Origin: Aurantiochytrium sp. KH105
Taxonomy: Eukaryota; Sar; Bigyra; Thraustochytrida; Thraustochytriidae
Length of the DNA: 64,000 nt
NCBI GenBank assembly: GCA_003116975.1
Contig: BGKB01000006.1
Coordinates: 310,001-374,000, forward strand
Reading direction: 5' to 3'
Positions 31,601-40,867 of this stretch are shown here, one piece after another. The position numbers and the translations under genes are program-made. Within the stretch, counting starts at the first letter, position 1. Each line of letters starts with the position of its first letter. A model generated the notes under the pieces. It was not told where the DNA came from and ran no database searches. It saw nothing but the letters and a program-made list of their open reading frames with translations.

Positions 31601-31946
31601 TGTATGGGTTGACCAGGAGACCGAGGGCAACCTCACAGAGGATGCCATGAAGCGAGGCATTCGCAAGTCCAAGTGTTACTTGCTCTTCCTTTCCAAGACG
31701 GTGTTTTCCGACGCCGTGAAAATGGAGCTGCAAACGGCGCAACAGGAGGATAAGCCTATTTTAGTTGTACACGAGAGCGACCCAAGCCGCATCGGTTTTG
31801 CCCCTTTCTCCGTATACATTGATGCTGCTCCGGCATCGGCCAAGCATCTCTTCAAGGAGACGGAGTCCATGCCTTTCCAGCGTCGCCTGTACCTGGCAGA
31901 GGCCTTTTACAAGGAGCTCATCGAGCGCATCAGGACCGCCCGCTGA
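28641..31946 (+). CDS. WD40-Roc-COR-TIR protein (Roco family)
   Basis: A 1,101-residue intronless protein; the ATG follows a CCGCCGCC run. Domains in order: seven WD40 repeats (about 10-287; for example ALQGHTDSVLSVI and IVSGSRDETVRLWDARSG); a Roc GTPase with P-loop GQGAAGKTS (329-337), a basic insert of roughly 90 residues, DYAGQ (469-473) and THYD (532-535); a COR domain (about 605-900, with VVLNPQWLLDKLSRVI); and a C-terminal TIR domain starting YHVFLSH (from 959). In the TIR domain, Glu1029 of KMELQTA sits where the NADase Glu of SARM1 and plant TIRs lies. LRRK-type Rocos carry WD40 at the other end and a kinase instead of TIR. By analogy the propeller would sense, the GTPase gate and the TIR domain signal or hydrolyse NAD; this is inference. 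Confidence 0.93.
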   Translation: MSRIDGWVLGVAQSADLVLAASDDDCSLRAWSRKDGALVLEMKTPNNLPAITTAVQGNLAAVGTFDGGLFLIDLATASVLHALQGHTDSVLSVILDGNEIISGATDTTVRVWDKISGGRQTLRIDAGAWVYSVAAHENVLVAGLQDNTVRIFDRASGVPRHVLTEATNYVRAVAIDAQRMVSGSDDRKVRVYAVPSFQLVRVLKGHIRLVRSVALEGDRIVSGSRDETVRLWDARSGDALHVLQGHSEEVNSVSLSGSQIVSGSDDYSVRVWDAETGASTRVLDGTEAARPIEEVLGATATTAAEEALKAALANGDPAELGRCKLMVVGQGAAGKTSVVRSLLGMAPVAEHISTLGVELKRTDAASWREEEFDSGFERQAYRVAALRMAVQEEHPRSKKRQSLPKSVSQGISNVVFGRRRSSSARPFAAEVQVELVPEAEVARRFDIAEIRSMAGKTQSGQKIIFTIWDYAGQDVFYALHHIFLTREGGVFMVVFDMQELLIKQDQAVEYLSFWLNSIKLHAPAAPIILVGTHYDQTAVDANEVEEILIENLSVDENENIVPNSIASLSFFPIDNMSHEANRASKLRAAVEASASSLEAVSRKISLRWLKVLDDLLKLDRDHVPFDTVQELATKYHAGDQTDELLSFFHELGMLVHLRATDTLHNKVVLNPQWLLDKLSRVIADKIHVKQMRYNRELQNAGLKKDFAVLRKRGIATLSLLRFLWNDEEVDYLREFMHETMLMSNWAFPEAALTRGRQNEALFLVSSLLRNSTDRKLEQDIASVRSGLTCVLDFSEFFLPDGVFARLLSLCAKHSGDLSTRWGAPRLAGHQAIVRFDLSEFALEEAGDQIRLIMVPGTEIPASTLKTLISMFRGARDAVFKDLPWQLHLQSPRDPSVRVEYGNLVHSRETKAAKVASVGVGNIPVADFDPFFEDGSLTEDEKDTGTVERASIPLPAGLEYHVFLSHRQVDAGDACNLMAEKLRNRGLHVWVDQETEGNLTEDAMKRGIRKSKCYLLFLSKTVFSDAVKMELQTAQQEDKPILVVHESDPSRIGFAPFSVYIDAAPASAKHLFKETESMPFQRRLYLAEAFYKELIERIRTAR

Positions 31947-32254
31947 TCAGTAGAAACAGATATATGTTATTGTTGTTGTTGTACGTACTGCTCTGCGAAA
32001 CAGGCCGTGCGTGGCTCTAGTTTGCTGCACAGGCTATTGCAATCCGCCTCCGTTCACAAGAGAGATTCGCACGATCATCTCACTGAAGAAGTTCATTATT
32101 TTTTAACGCCGATTGCGGCCGATTGGTGAAAAAAAAATTAAAGGCCATGCAACCCAATGCAAATCACAATGATTATTCATGTTCTACTGCATGCATGGAC
32201 GATAGACCATCTTCGTTTCAGAACCATCAATATTCATAGCAGATCCAGAGCAGC
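31947..32254. other. convergent spacer
   Basis: A 308-base AT-rich 3'-to-3' interval with short T and A runs. Nothing else is seen. Confidence 0.5.
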
Positions 32255-35200
32255 TTAGACGCGACCTGCAGAGGACGATGAGCTCGAGTCCGAGTCCGAG
32301 TCCGAGTCCGAGCCGGAGCCAGAAGAAGACCCCAAGTCCGAAGCAGCGTCGGCGTCACCAGTTCGTCTGCGAATGGCCCGCTCGTAGGCCTTGAGCAGGT
32401 TCGGATCGTCAAAGTACTTTGCGACGGCTACATCCTCCGGGAGACCCTTTCGCCGACGCGTCTTGAGCATAAAGTCGCGAGCGAGCTCCTGATTCCGGCT
32501 CGCTTCCAGAGGCCGAATCACGATCGAGGAGTCCATCGGATCGCCGGGCACCACCGCCCAATGATCGAACGACTGGTGGCAAAAGGCGGCGCCGTGCGTG
32601 TGGGTCCGAAGATCCGTCTCGAAGCCAAACGAGTCAATCACCGGCAGATAGCCATGGAAGAGACTGAACGGTGTCCCTGGGATAACCGCGTCTGCGAAAA
32701 TGCGACCTCGGCGCATGTTGAGCGTGCGATTGATGGCCGCAGCCAAATCTCGCGGGGCCTGTACCTCCACAGAATAAATGGGCTCCATTAAACGTGGCGC
32801 TGCCGTAAGAAATGCAGAGTACGCTACACGACGTACCGTGGGAATGACAAAGCCAGCACCTCGGTGCACAGGCTCCTCTGCGAGCGAAGCACCCAACATC
32901 CTAAATTTGACCTCGCGCATCGGCTCATCGCAAAGCGGGCCTTCTCGGGATGCCCAGCGAAATCCCTGCACGACCGACTCGCGCACAGACTCGAGGTGGG
33001 ATGGGTTCACTGTGCCTGGCATCGTATCGTTCAAAAAGACATTGGGACCCTTATCCGTGGGCCCAAAGGCCCACAGCGAGCGCGCAGCAAGCTTGTCCCA
33101 GCCAAAATCCTCGACGAGCGCCTCACCAAGCGGGCCAGGGCCCCCATCCCACCGCAGCGCACCGCGCTCGATTGCAGTACCCAATCCCTTTTCAAGTGGT
33201 GTTGCAATCGCCGTAAACTGGTTGCGGCTGTTTGGTGTTTCGGCGAACATCTTCACGGCCGAGGTGTCCGCCACAGTCTCACAAAAAGCCACCATCGGAT
33301 CCGAAACCTTGATTTCCACACCGGCAAACATCTCGCGTAGGTCTTGCATGACACAATCGAGATACATTTCGCCCGTTCCGTAAACGACGTGCTCGCCAGA
33401 TTCCTCGACTTTGGTGCGCAACAGGGGGTACGACTTATTGACACAACGCAAGCCATGCAACATTTTGGGCAGGTCTGGAGGATTGACAGGCTCCAGTGCC
33501 AGCTTCATGACAGCAGCGCTATCAAACTTGAGCGGCGCAAAGGTTCCCAGACCTGATTCTGCCAGAGCATCCGTGCCGACACCAGCAAGCGGCTCGTCTT
33601 CGGAGATGAGTGTGGCGGCCTTGACGATATGGTCCCCAAGACCTTCAATAAGGACCCAGTTACCTGCAAAAACCTGGTTCACGAGGATGCGGTGTCGCGC
33701 CTGGCACAAGCTCAGCGCGTCGATTGTGGCCAAGCTCATGTCCTCCTGATCTGATGTGAGAAAAGCCTCGCCCAGGACGCGCACGCGCTGGCCGACGCGG
33801 AGCGATCCGCTGTATAGTTTGGCCAGCGCCCGGAAAGACGTTCCATCGGGTGAGGCATATAACTTGCAAACATGCGCACGAAGCGGTCCAGTGGCATCGC
33901 AGGATTTGACCCCTGGCGGCGCCGCAGGGCACGCAAGCTCGATGCGCCGCTGATTACCGGCCGAACCTGGTGCTGGGACGTGATGCACGAAAACATCGAC
34001 TGCTCCGGAGGTTGCTTCTCCGGCAAAAAAACGTTTCATGACGAGACGAAGCAAGGGGCGCGGATCGAGGTGTACTTCTTTGTCGGTGAGACGCACTTTC
34101 AGAGACGCAAGTCGGACCTTGAGATCCTCGGGCTCTTCGCCGAGAACTTGTGCGTACAACTTGTAGAGCGGCTGCAGAATAAAGTGAACAAAGGACCGCA
34201 CTTGGCAGCCTCCCGTGACGGAAGCGGCCCGTGTCGAAAACTTGCGCGTTGATGGGTCAAAGTACCGATCGCCCCAGAGACGTTTTGCGAATTGCGCAGC
34301 ATCGACACGTCCCGTCTGCCCGCGAAGACGAAGGTGAAGGCGAGCCCATGATTCCAAAGTAAAGCAGTAGCCGTCAACACCGGACGCAAAACATACATTG
34401 CCTGCAATCGGGGAAAAGGCGGCGGGTGTCTGTGCAAGACGGCCCTCTTCACGCATAATTGCGTTGACATTATCAATGACATATTGCAATTTGAGGTAGG
34501 CGTCAGAAGGGGGGAGTTTGAGCTCGTGCACGAGACGATCAATCTTGTTGACGCATAGCGTCAAAGGCAGTCCGAGTCGCGCAGCGAGCGCGATGGCGCG
34601 CCGCGTGCCCACGAGTGGGCCCTCGACAGCGTCCACCACGAGGAGAATACCGTCAGCTGCCTGCGCGGCAGCCGTCATCTCGTCAACAAAGTCAATATGG
34701 CCCGGGCAGTCGATTGCATTGATAAGAAAGGTCTTGCCGCGACCGTCCTCAAGTGCCATGGTCACCGGGCACGATTTGATTGAAAGTCGACGTTCTTGCT
34801 CGTCGAAGCGCGCATCGCAATATCGAGGCGAGGCGCGCGCGTATTTGCGGGCTGCCGTGGATCGTTTGGGGGATTCAAATGTTTTGTCGATCAAGAGATC
34901 CATGAGGGTCGACTTGCCGTGGTGTAGGTGGCCCAGCACCGCAACGTTGCGGATCAGCATGGTCCTGGACATGAGAGATCCGAGAAAATCCACGCTGTAA
35001 CGAAGGTTCGGTGCATCGTCATCGAGCTTGGAGAAAGTCTTGACTTGGACCGGTTTGATGAGGGGTTCTTCGATGCCCTGGGCGTCCTCGTCCTGGACGA
35101 GGACTTCGGCGTCCGGGTAAACCTCATCGGCGTCGGGATAGTATTTTTTGTCTTCATGCAGAACGATTGCCGAAGAGGGCCCCACGACGTCGCCCATGTG

Positions 35201-35422
35201 GGCGTCATCGTCATCTTTTCCGTCGTCCCCTCCGTCTCCTTTATCTTCTGCAGACCCTGCGCCCTCGTGCTCACGGGTCGTGCCGCTCAGTCGCTGCGTC
35301 TGGCCCGCGGCGGTGTCGTCATCGTCGTCCTCGCCGGACTCGGACGCCGACGACCCGGACTCGCTATCGTCAAGCTCCGGCCCGATGTAGTTGCCAAACT
35401 CGTCGTACAGCTCGCCCGACAT
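32255..35422 (-). CDS. EFTUD2: U5 snRNP GTPase Snu114/EFTUD2
   Basis: A 1,055-residue EF-G-like GTPase of the U5 snRNP that controls Brr2-driven spliceosome activation and disassembly. It begins MSGELYDEFGNYIGPELDD, a hallmark of this protein, followed by an acidic region. The P-loop GHLHHGKST (164-172) carries the double His typical of Snu114; DCPGHIDF and NKIDR follow, then EF-G domains II-V. The last 30 residues are an unusual Asp/Ser-rich tail ending SAGRV, not part of the conserved fold. Length (human protein 972) and order otherwise match. No intron is visible, although the gene encodes a splicing factor. It is convergent with the Roco-TIR gene. Confidence 0.97.
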   Translation of the reverse strand: MSGELYDEFGNYIGPELDDSESGSSASESGEDDDDDTAAGQTQRLSGTTREHEGAGSAEDKGDGGDDGKDDDDAHMGDVVGPSSAIVLHEDKKYYPDADEVYPDAEVLVQDEDAQGIEEPLIKPVQVKTFSKLDDDAPNLRYSVDFLGSLMSRTMLIRNVAVLGHLHHGKSTLMDLLIDKTFESPKRSTAARKYARASPRYCDARFDEQERRLSIKSCPVTMALEDGRGKTFLINAIDCPGHIDFVDEMTAAAQAADGILLVVDAVEGPLVGTRRAIALAARLGLPLTLCVNKIDRLVHELKLPPSDAYLKLQYVIDNVNAIMREEGRLAQTPAAFSPIAGNVCFASGVDGYCFTLESWARLHLRLRGQTGRVDAAQFAKRLWGDRYFDPSTRKFSTRAASVTGGCQVRSFVHFILQPLYKLYAQVLGEEPEDLKVRLASLKVRLTDKEVHLDPRPLLRLVMKRFFAGEATSGAVDVFVHHVPAPGSAGNQRRIELACPAAPPGVKSCDATGPLRAHVCKLYASPDGTSFRALAKLYSGSLRVGQRVRVLGEAFLTSDQEDMSLATIDALSLCQARHRILVNQVFAGNWVLIEGLGDHIVKAATLISEDEPLAGVGTDALAESGLGTFAPLKFDSAAVMKLALEPVNPPDLPKMLHGLRCVNKSYPLLRTKVEESGEHVVYGTGEMYLDCVMQDLREMFAGVEIKVSDPMVAFCETVADTSAVKMFAETPNSRNQFTAIATPLEKGLGTAIERGALRWDGGPGPLGEALVEDFGWDKLAARSLWAFGPTDKGPNVFLNDTMPGTVNPSHLESVRESVVQGFRWASREGPLCDEPMREVKFRMLGASLAEEPVHRGAGFVIPTVRRVAYSAFLTAAPRLMEPIYSVEVQAPRDLAAAINRTLNMRRGRIFADAVIPGTPFSLFHGYLPVIDSFGFETDLRTHTHGAAFCHQSFDHWAVVPGDPMDSSIVIRPLEASRNQELARDFMLKTRRRKGLPEDVAVAKYFDDPNLLKAYERAIRRRTGDADAASDLGSSSGSGSDSDSDSDSSSSSSAGRV

Positions 35423-36857
35423 CGCCCGCCTCCGCGCGCGCGCGCAGCTCCGCCCTTTCCCCGCGTCCTGGCGTGGCGTGTCGTTTCGTAGCGTGGCGTC
35501 GCGTGGCGTGGCTTTTTTGTTTTATGGCTCTCGTCCACTGGTCTAGTAGTAACTAGGGCTAGGAGAGCGCGAAAGTCCCAGGCGCATGCGACCCATAAAG
35601 ACGAAGCAGGCTACAGCCGGCCGGCCATGAGCGTGACTACGATCACGGCATGGGCATGGTCATGAAATTGAGCTTGAGTTTGAGCTTGAGCTTGACCATC
35701 CCAAGAGCATGAGCTTGACGATGAACATGAGTAGCGCACAAGATTCCATGAGCTGATGGGCGGGAAAAAATCATGAACCAAGCGAACAAAAATCAGGGCC
35801 TGTATACTGAGGCGTCTTCACTTCTTTTTCTTCTGTTTATACACGAGAGTGACCCGCTGCCGGCTGCGAAGACGGGTCTTGCTGCTGATGAGCGACCCCT
35901 CGAATGGCTTGCTTCTTTGATGCTGTAGCTCGACCTCCTACTAGATCCCGATTCTAGCTGGCGGTCGACAGGTTGCGCGCGGAGCGAATTCTTGCATGCC
36001 ATGCATGACCGTGGACGAGCAGCGCATCGGAACCTTTGCTGTCAACATCCGACGAGTCGGGACGAACGTGGAGCCTCCTTTGTCGTTTTCACAACATTCG
36101 ACATTCAGTCCGGCTGTCCGTTCCAACATTACCTTGCACTGCACCGCAGCAGCAAGTTTCCGTCGGAATGCGCTGCGCTTGCGTCAGTCAGGAGACTCGC
36201 TCGCTTGCTCGCCCTCGCCTCGCCTTGCCTCGGCTCGTCTCGCCTTGTGCGTTCGTAGCAGGCCCCTCACACGCAGCGCAGCACGCACTTGATCTTCCAG
36301 GGATGTGAGCTGCTGCAGCTGCAGCTGCAGCTGGTCCTGCTCTGCCTCGTGTCGTCCCAAGTGGGCGCGTCGCTGTCATGGACAAGCCCTTGCTGATGAA
36401 CGCCCGCCCGCCTGCCTGCCTCGCATCTTCCTTACGAAGTTCTCGCGCCGCGATGGTCACGCCACGATCGCGGTCACTTTTTCATTGTCGTCCCCGCACC
36501 GCACTGCACCGCCTCGCCTCGCATCACCTCACATCGCCTCGCCTCGCTTCGCATCGGATCGGATCACACGCTTCGCTTCGCATCGCTTCGCTTCACCTTG
36601 TGCGCATCGCTTCGCTTCGCGCTCCACAGCCGCATCGCGAGCTCCTCATTCCTCTTCTTCTTCATCGTCATGATTCACCTTGCTCATCATCATCTTCTCC
36701 ATCATCTTCTTCTTCTCGTCTTCATAATCATCAACTTCTCCTCCTCCGCCGCCGCGTCACCGTCACCCGCTCGCGGCCCCAGGTCCCTCTCCCCTCCCGC
36801 CAGCCTCCGCTGCGCTGCACGCCGCGGCCGCGAGGCTCTGGCCTGGGCTCGTTGACA
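35423..36857. other. gap between divergent Snu114 and GDH genes
   Basis: A 1.4 kb interval without a convincing gene. It has GAGCTTGA-type short repeats (about 35666-35700), a GCAGCT repeat (36313-36332), and an imperfect TCGCCTCGCAT/TCGCTTCGCAT repeat field (about 36500-36640). Part of it is likely the leader of the GDH gene. Confidence 0.5.
36500..36640. repeat. imperfect CTCGC/CATCG repeat field
   Basis: Repeated, drifting units of 10-11 bases built from CTCGC, CATCG and CTTCG words. Confidence 0.6.
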
Positions 36858-37328
36858 ATGCCTCGCGCCGCCGCGGTGAGCCTCCGCGAGTCACTGCCTG
36901 CCTGCCGCAGCCGCCTGGCCCGAGCGCTCCGCAGCCCAGCCCGAGGAAAACACGCCCCCTCCCTGCCAACACCTGCCTGCGCCGCCCCCGCACTCGCCCG
37001 GGGCGCGGTGCGGGCGGCCGCGGTGAAGAAGACGGCGAGCGAGCGAAGCTGGCCGCGAAGATAGCTACGCTTGCTCCGGCCTGCAGCTGCACTGCTGCAG
37101 CTGCGCCTGCCTGCGGGCCTCGGCACGAGGACCTGGAACACGTCTCTCCCTGGCGCGCTCTGGATCTTGCTGGCCTGCTCAGCTGCGGCTGTGGCGGCGG
37201 CTGCAAAACCGTATTGCGATTCTGGAGAAGGAGACACGGCCGAGGAGCAGGAGCACCAGCAGCGGCGCGAGGAGGGAGGGAGCGAGGAGCACGAGCAGGT
37301 GAAGGAGGGAGCAGGTGAAGGAGGCAGG
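36858..37328 (+). other. possible N-terminal presequence exons of GDH
   Basis: An ATG at 36858 opens MPRAAAVSLRESLPACRSRL, rich in Arg, Ala and Ser like a mitochondrial presequence, but its frame stops at 37064. Splicing from GTGAGC at 36876 (after MPRAAA) or GTGAAG at 37023 to the CAG ending at 37100 restores the GDH frame and would add LRLPAGLGTRTWNTSLPG, a hydrophobic segment and KPYCDSGEGD. Such a bipartite leader is plausible but rests on frame and splice words only. Confidence 0.35.
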
Positions 37329-38850
37329 ATGCCCGAGGAAAAGGCCATGAGCGATGCGGACTTCAAGAGCGCGAAGGAGTTCATCGAGGCGCTCGAGAAG
37401 AAGAACCCCGGCGAGGGTGACTTCGTGCAGGCCATGGGAGAGATTGTAGAATCGGTCTGGGACTGGCTCAAGAGCGACGACGGCAAACCGTACCTGGAGG
37501 CCAATATCCTCTCCCGCTTCGTCGAGCCCGAGCGCGTAGTCATGTTCCGCGTCGTGTGGCAGGACGACGACGGCGCCACCCGCGTTAACCGCGGCTACCG
37601 CGTGCAGTTCAACTCGGCGTGCGGACCGTACAAGGGCGGCCTCCGCTTCCACCCGTCCGTGACGCTTGACATCCTCAAGTTTCTTGGTAAGTTGACGCGA
37701 GCACGCAGAGAGAAAGAGAGGGAGAGAGACAAAGAAGGTCACATCGCACGCCCGGCCCAAGCCAAGGAATGCCACACTGACGCGTATACGCTTTGCGCTC
37801 ACAGGTGCCGAGCAGGTGCTCAAGAACCGCCTCACGGGCCTTCCCATTGGCGGAGGCAAGGGAGGCTCCGACTTTAACCCCAAGGGCAAGAGCGACAACG
37901 AGGTCATGCGCTTCTGCCAGGCTTTCATGACCGAAATGTTCCGTCACATTGGCCCCAACACCGACGTTCCTGCTGGCGACATTGGCGTGGCTGGTCGTGA
38001 GGTCGGCTTCCTCTTTGGCATGTACAAGAAGCTTCACAACCGCTTCGAGGGCATCCTTACGGGCAAGCCCGCTCTCCTCGGCGGCAGCAACCTCCGCCCC
38101 GAGGCCACTGGATACGGAGTTGTCTACTTTGCGGACGCCATCCTCCGCCAAGCCCAGTCCGAGGACAGCGGCGATGAGTCGCCCCTCAAGGGCCTCACGG
38201 TTGCGGCGTCGGGCTCGGGCAACGTCGCCATCTACCTCACGCAAAAGCTCATCGAGCTCGGCGCCAAGGTCGTCACCCTCAGCGACTCCTCCGGTTCCAT
38301 TTACGACAAGGAAGGTATCGATGATGATAAGCTAGAGTTCATCATGGACCTTAAGCTCAACCGCCGTGGACGCATGTCGGAATATGCTGACAAGTACGAC
38401 GGTGTCGAGTACATGGAGGGCGAGCGGCCCTGGTCCGTCAAATGCGATATTGCCTTCCCCTGCGCGACGCAGAACGAGCTCGAGAAGGAGGACGCAGAAA
38501 AGCTTGTCGAGAACGGAGTCAAGTGCGTCTGCGAGGGCGCCAACATGCCTTCCACACCCGAAGCCATTGAGGTTTTTCAATCGAAAAAGGTGCTCTTCGG
38601 CCCCGCCAAGGCGGCCAACGCTGGCGGCGTCGGCGTCTCGGCCCTCGAAATGTCGCAAAACTCCATGCGTCTCTCCTGGTCGCGCGAGGAGGTCGACGAG
38701 AAGCTCCATTCCATCATGAAGAGCATCCACGAGACCTGTGTTGAGAATGGCAAGGTTGACGGTGAGGATCATGTTGATTACGTCAAGGGTGCCAACCTCG
38801 GCGCCTTTCGCCAGGTCGCAGAGGCCATGTACCAGCAGGGCGCTGTGTAA
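37329..38850 (+). CDS. GDH: NADP-type glutamate dehydrogenase
   Basis: Two exons, 37329-37686 and 37805-38850, give 467 residues from MPEEKAMSDADF. The enzyme interconverts 2-oxoglutarate plus ammonium and glutamate. The sequence follows the E. coli GdhA type: VEPERVVMFRVVWQDDDG, GPYKGGLRFHPS, the lysine loop LPIGGGKGGSDFNPKGKS, TDVPAGDIGVAGREVG, the Rossmann segment ASGSGNVAIYL and AKAANAGGVGVSALEM. The intron is 118 nt with a GTAAGT donor and a CTCACAG acceptor, interrupting a Gly codon. The frame is open further upstream and encodes a hydrophobic stretch (ALWILLACSAAAVAAAA) then an acidic linker, so a longer organelle-targeted form is possible (see the candidate upstream exon). The core call is firm; the N-terminus is not. 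Confidence 0.93.
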
Positions 38851-39532
38851 ATTGTAGATTTCCACGCGTGCTTGCTTTTAATTGTTCGCCCACACAAGAA
38901 AGATAAAGTAGTATATCTAGCTGCGCCAGACTTGATCCTGCTGCGCGCCCTGTAGAAGCCATTTCCTCCATTCTTTTTTGTTTGTTTCCTTTCAGCAATC
39001 TTATCCGAGTCATGGACACCGACACTTGTGTTTCGCAGACCGTAGCAAGGGCGCCCGGTTTCGGCTCAGCCTGAAGCGCGCGAATCCGGGCTGTTCGAGC
39101 TGCGCAACTTCGAAATTGAAAAGTTACTATCGCTTGTACAGGCTTGCGTGGGGTGGTGACGGATGGAATACTTGCATCTTTTTTCCTTTATTAGTATCCG
39201 CAGAAAGAGGTCAAGAGTGTCTCTTCCGTTTCAGGATAAGCTTCTAACTTTAACGATTTCACTCATCCTGAGAAGTTGTCTGGTGCTTGATGTCGTCACA
39301 AGAGGAACACACATCCCTACTGGGTCTGTTCTACGTCTCAAGTTGCAAAACCAATGCAACGAGCAGGCTAAGATAGGTTTTTATGAACAGTACATGCATT
39401 CAGAAGTGTGGTTGTGCGTCTCAAGCCACAAAAGAAACACAACGACCAGGTTCGACAAAGTCTATAGGAGATACATGCAATTAGAAGGTTGTGCAAAAGC
39501 AACGCAACGGGCAGACTTGACTTGGAGACACT
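38851..39532. other. convergent spacer
   Basis: A 682-base AT-richer 3'-to-3' gap between GDH and TPGS2. No gene is seen. Confidence 0.5.
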
Positions 39533-40867
39533 TTATATGGGTCTTCTTGCCGGCGCAGACTCTGGTCGTCTTGTGCTCGACGATAGCAAGGACGAGGACG
39601 AGGAAGCGCCCGCCGCGGCTGTCTTCCCCTTGAACTTGGTCTTTGCGAGCGACTTCCGACTTGACGACGCCCCCAATGCTTTCTTTTTGCCCCCAACACT
39701 TCGGGTCTTGCCGGACGAGGTGCCTTTGCGCGTTGATTTGGTGCGTGATGCTGCCGACGCCCCCGCCCCTGCCCCCGACAAAGGCCGAATCTCATCTTCA
39801 TCACGCAAATCATCAACGAGATGCAAGGCGTACTTTGACTGCGACGGCTTACTGTCTTCTGCACTAGAGTATGCAGGCTCAAAGACTGCGCGCGTTTCAT
39901 CAATCTCCAGACGTTCAGGCGCCATGAGCCGCAACCATTGCTTCGTATCCTGTATTTACAGCATAAAGAGCAAAAGGTGAGAAACTGCATCGAGACACAA
40001 GGTGCCACACTAAAACGCAAAACCGAGCTTATAACAAAAGAACAGTGTGCAACGTACCGGGTCCAGGCCTCCAGGCGTAAAGGCATACTCCCATCCTCGA
40101 ATGCCAAGGTGGACAAGCGCAAGACGAAAGTAATCCGCAAAACGAGCTGCCATAAAGTGCCACGAACCAGAGAGGTCGCAAAACCATACTTCAGGTTGGT
40201 CTTCTCGACGCGAGACATATCTTCGAGGATAAACAAGGGCAGTGAGGCCAACACGCTTTTGCTTTCCCAGGGCAAAAGCTTGTCTGCTGGCTATCGGGCT
40301 TCCGCGCAAATCTTCCGAGGCAACAGGATCAATAAAACGCAAAGAGTTCACGTGCAGACAGCCAATGTCTTTGACGCGACCAAAGAGTGGGACAGCCCAT
40401 CGTACCAAAATGCCATCCGTGGCCTGCAAGAAATCGAGCAAGTCAGCAGCCACGGCAACGCCATGGTCGCGCTCCCACTGCTTTACTGCCTGCTCGTCAA
40501 CCCCTTGAACTTCAGAAAGGGCCCAAATACCACCGCCGCGGGCAACCACTGCCGCGTGGACTTGGCTTAGCTCCTTGCCCAGTGCAGAAGAGGCGATGGC
40601 GCTCGCACTCAAGCACGTTTGCCGGTTCGTGCCAGCTTTGACCTGCTCCCGCGACACAGAGCCTGCGCGCACATGTGGTCCTCGCACGCTGCCAGCAGAA
40701 ATCTGAATTGGAGTCTCAGACTCTGGATCTGTCTTGCGTTCGAGCACATCGTCTCGTGACGCCGGCAGGGTCTGTAGCAGGCTCGCGGCCGACAGGGTTT
40801 TGAGTTCGTGTCGTCGCGTCCCATGCCGCCGCGCATCTTCGCTGCTCCGACCGACGGCGGGCCGCAT
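39533..40867 (-). CDS. TPGS2: tubulin polyglutamylase complex subunit 2
   Basis: Two exons, 40867-40058 and 39949-39533, give 408 residues. The intron is 108 nt in phase 0, with a GTACGT donor and an AATACAG acceptor. Residues about 110-285 resemble TPGS2 and the related Smi1/Knr4 fold: VKQWERDHGVAV, ATDGILVRWAVPLFG, EVWFCDLSGSWHFMA, FADYFRLALVHLGIRGWEYA, and across the intron GGLDPDTKQWLRLMAPERL. The C-terminal 100 residues are Lys/Ser/Ala-rich and disordered, as in animal TPGS2. The complex (with a TTLL1-type ligase) glutamylates axonemal and other tubulins, which implies a flagellated stage. The first 90 residues are unlike animal TPGS2 and may be lineage-specific. The start is the first ATG of the frame. 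Confidence 0.85.
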
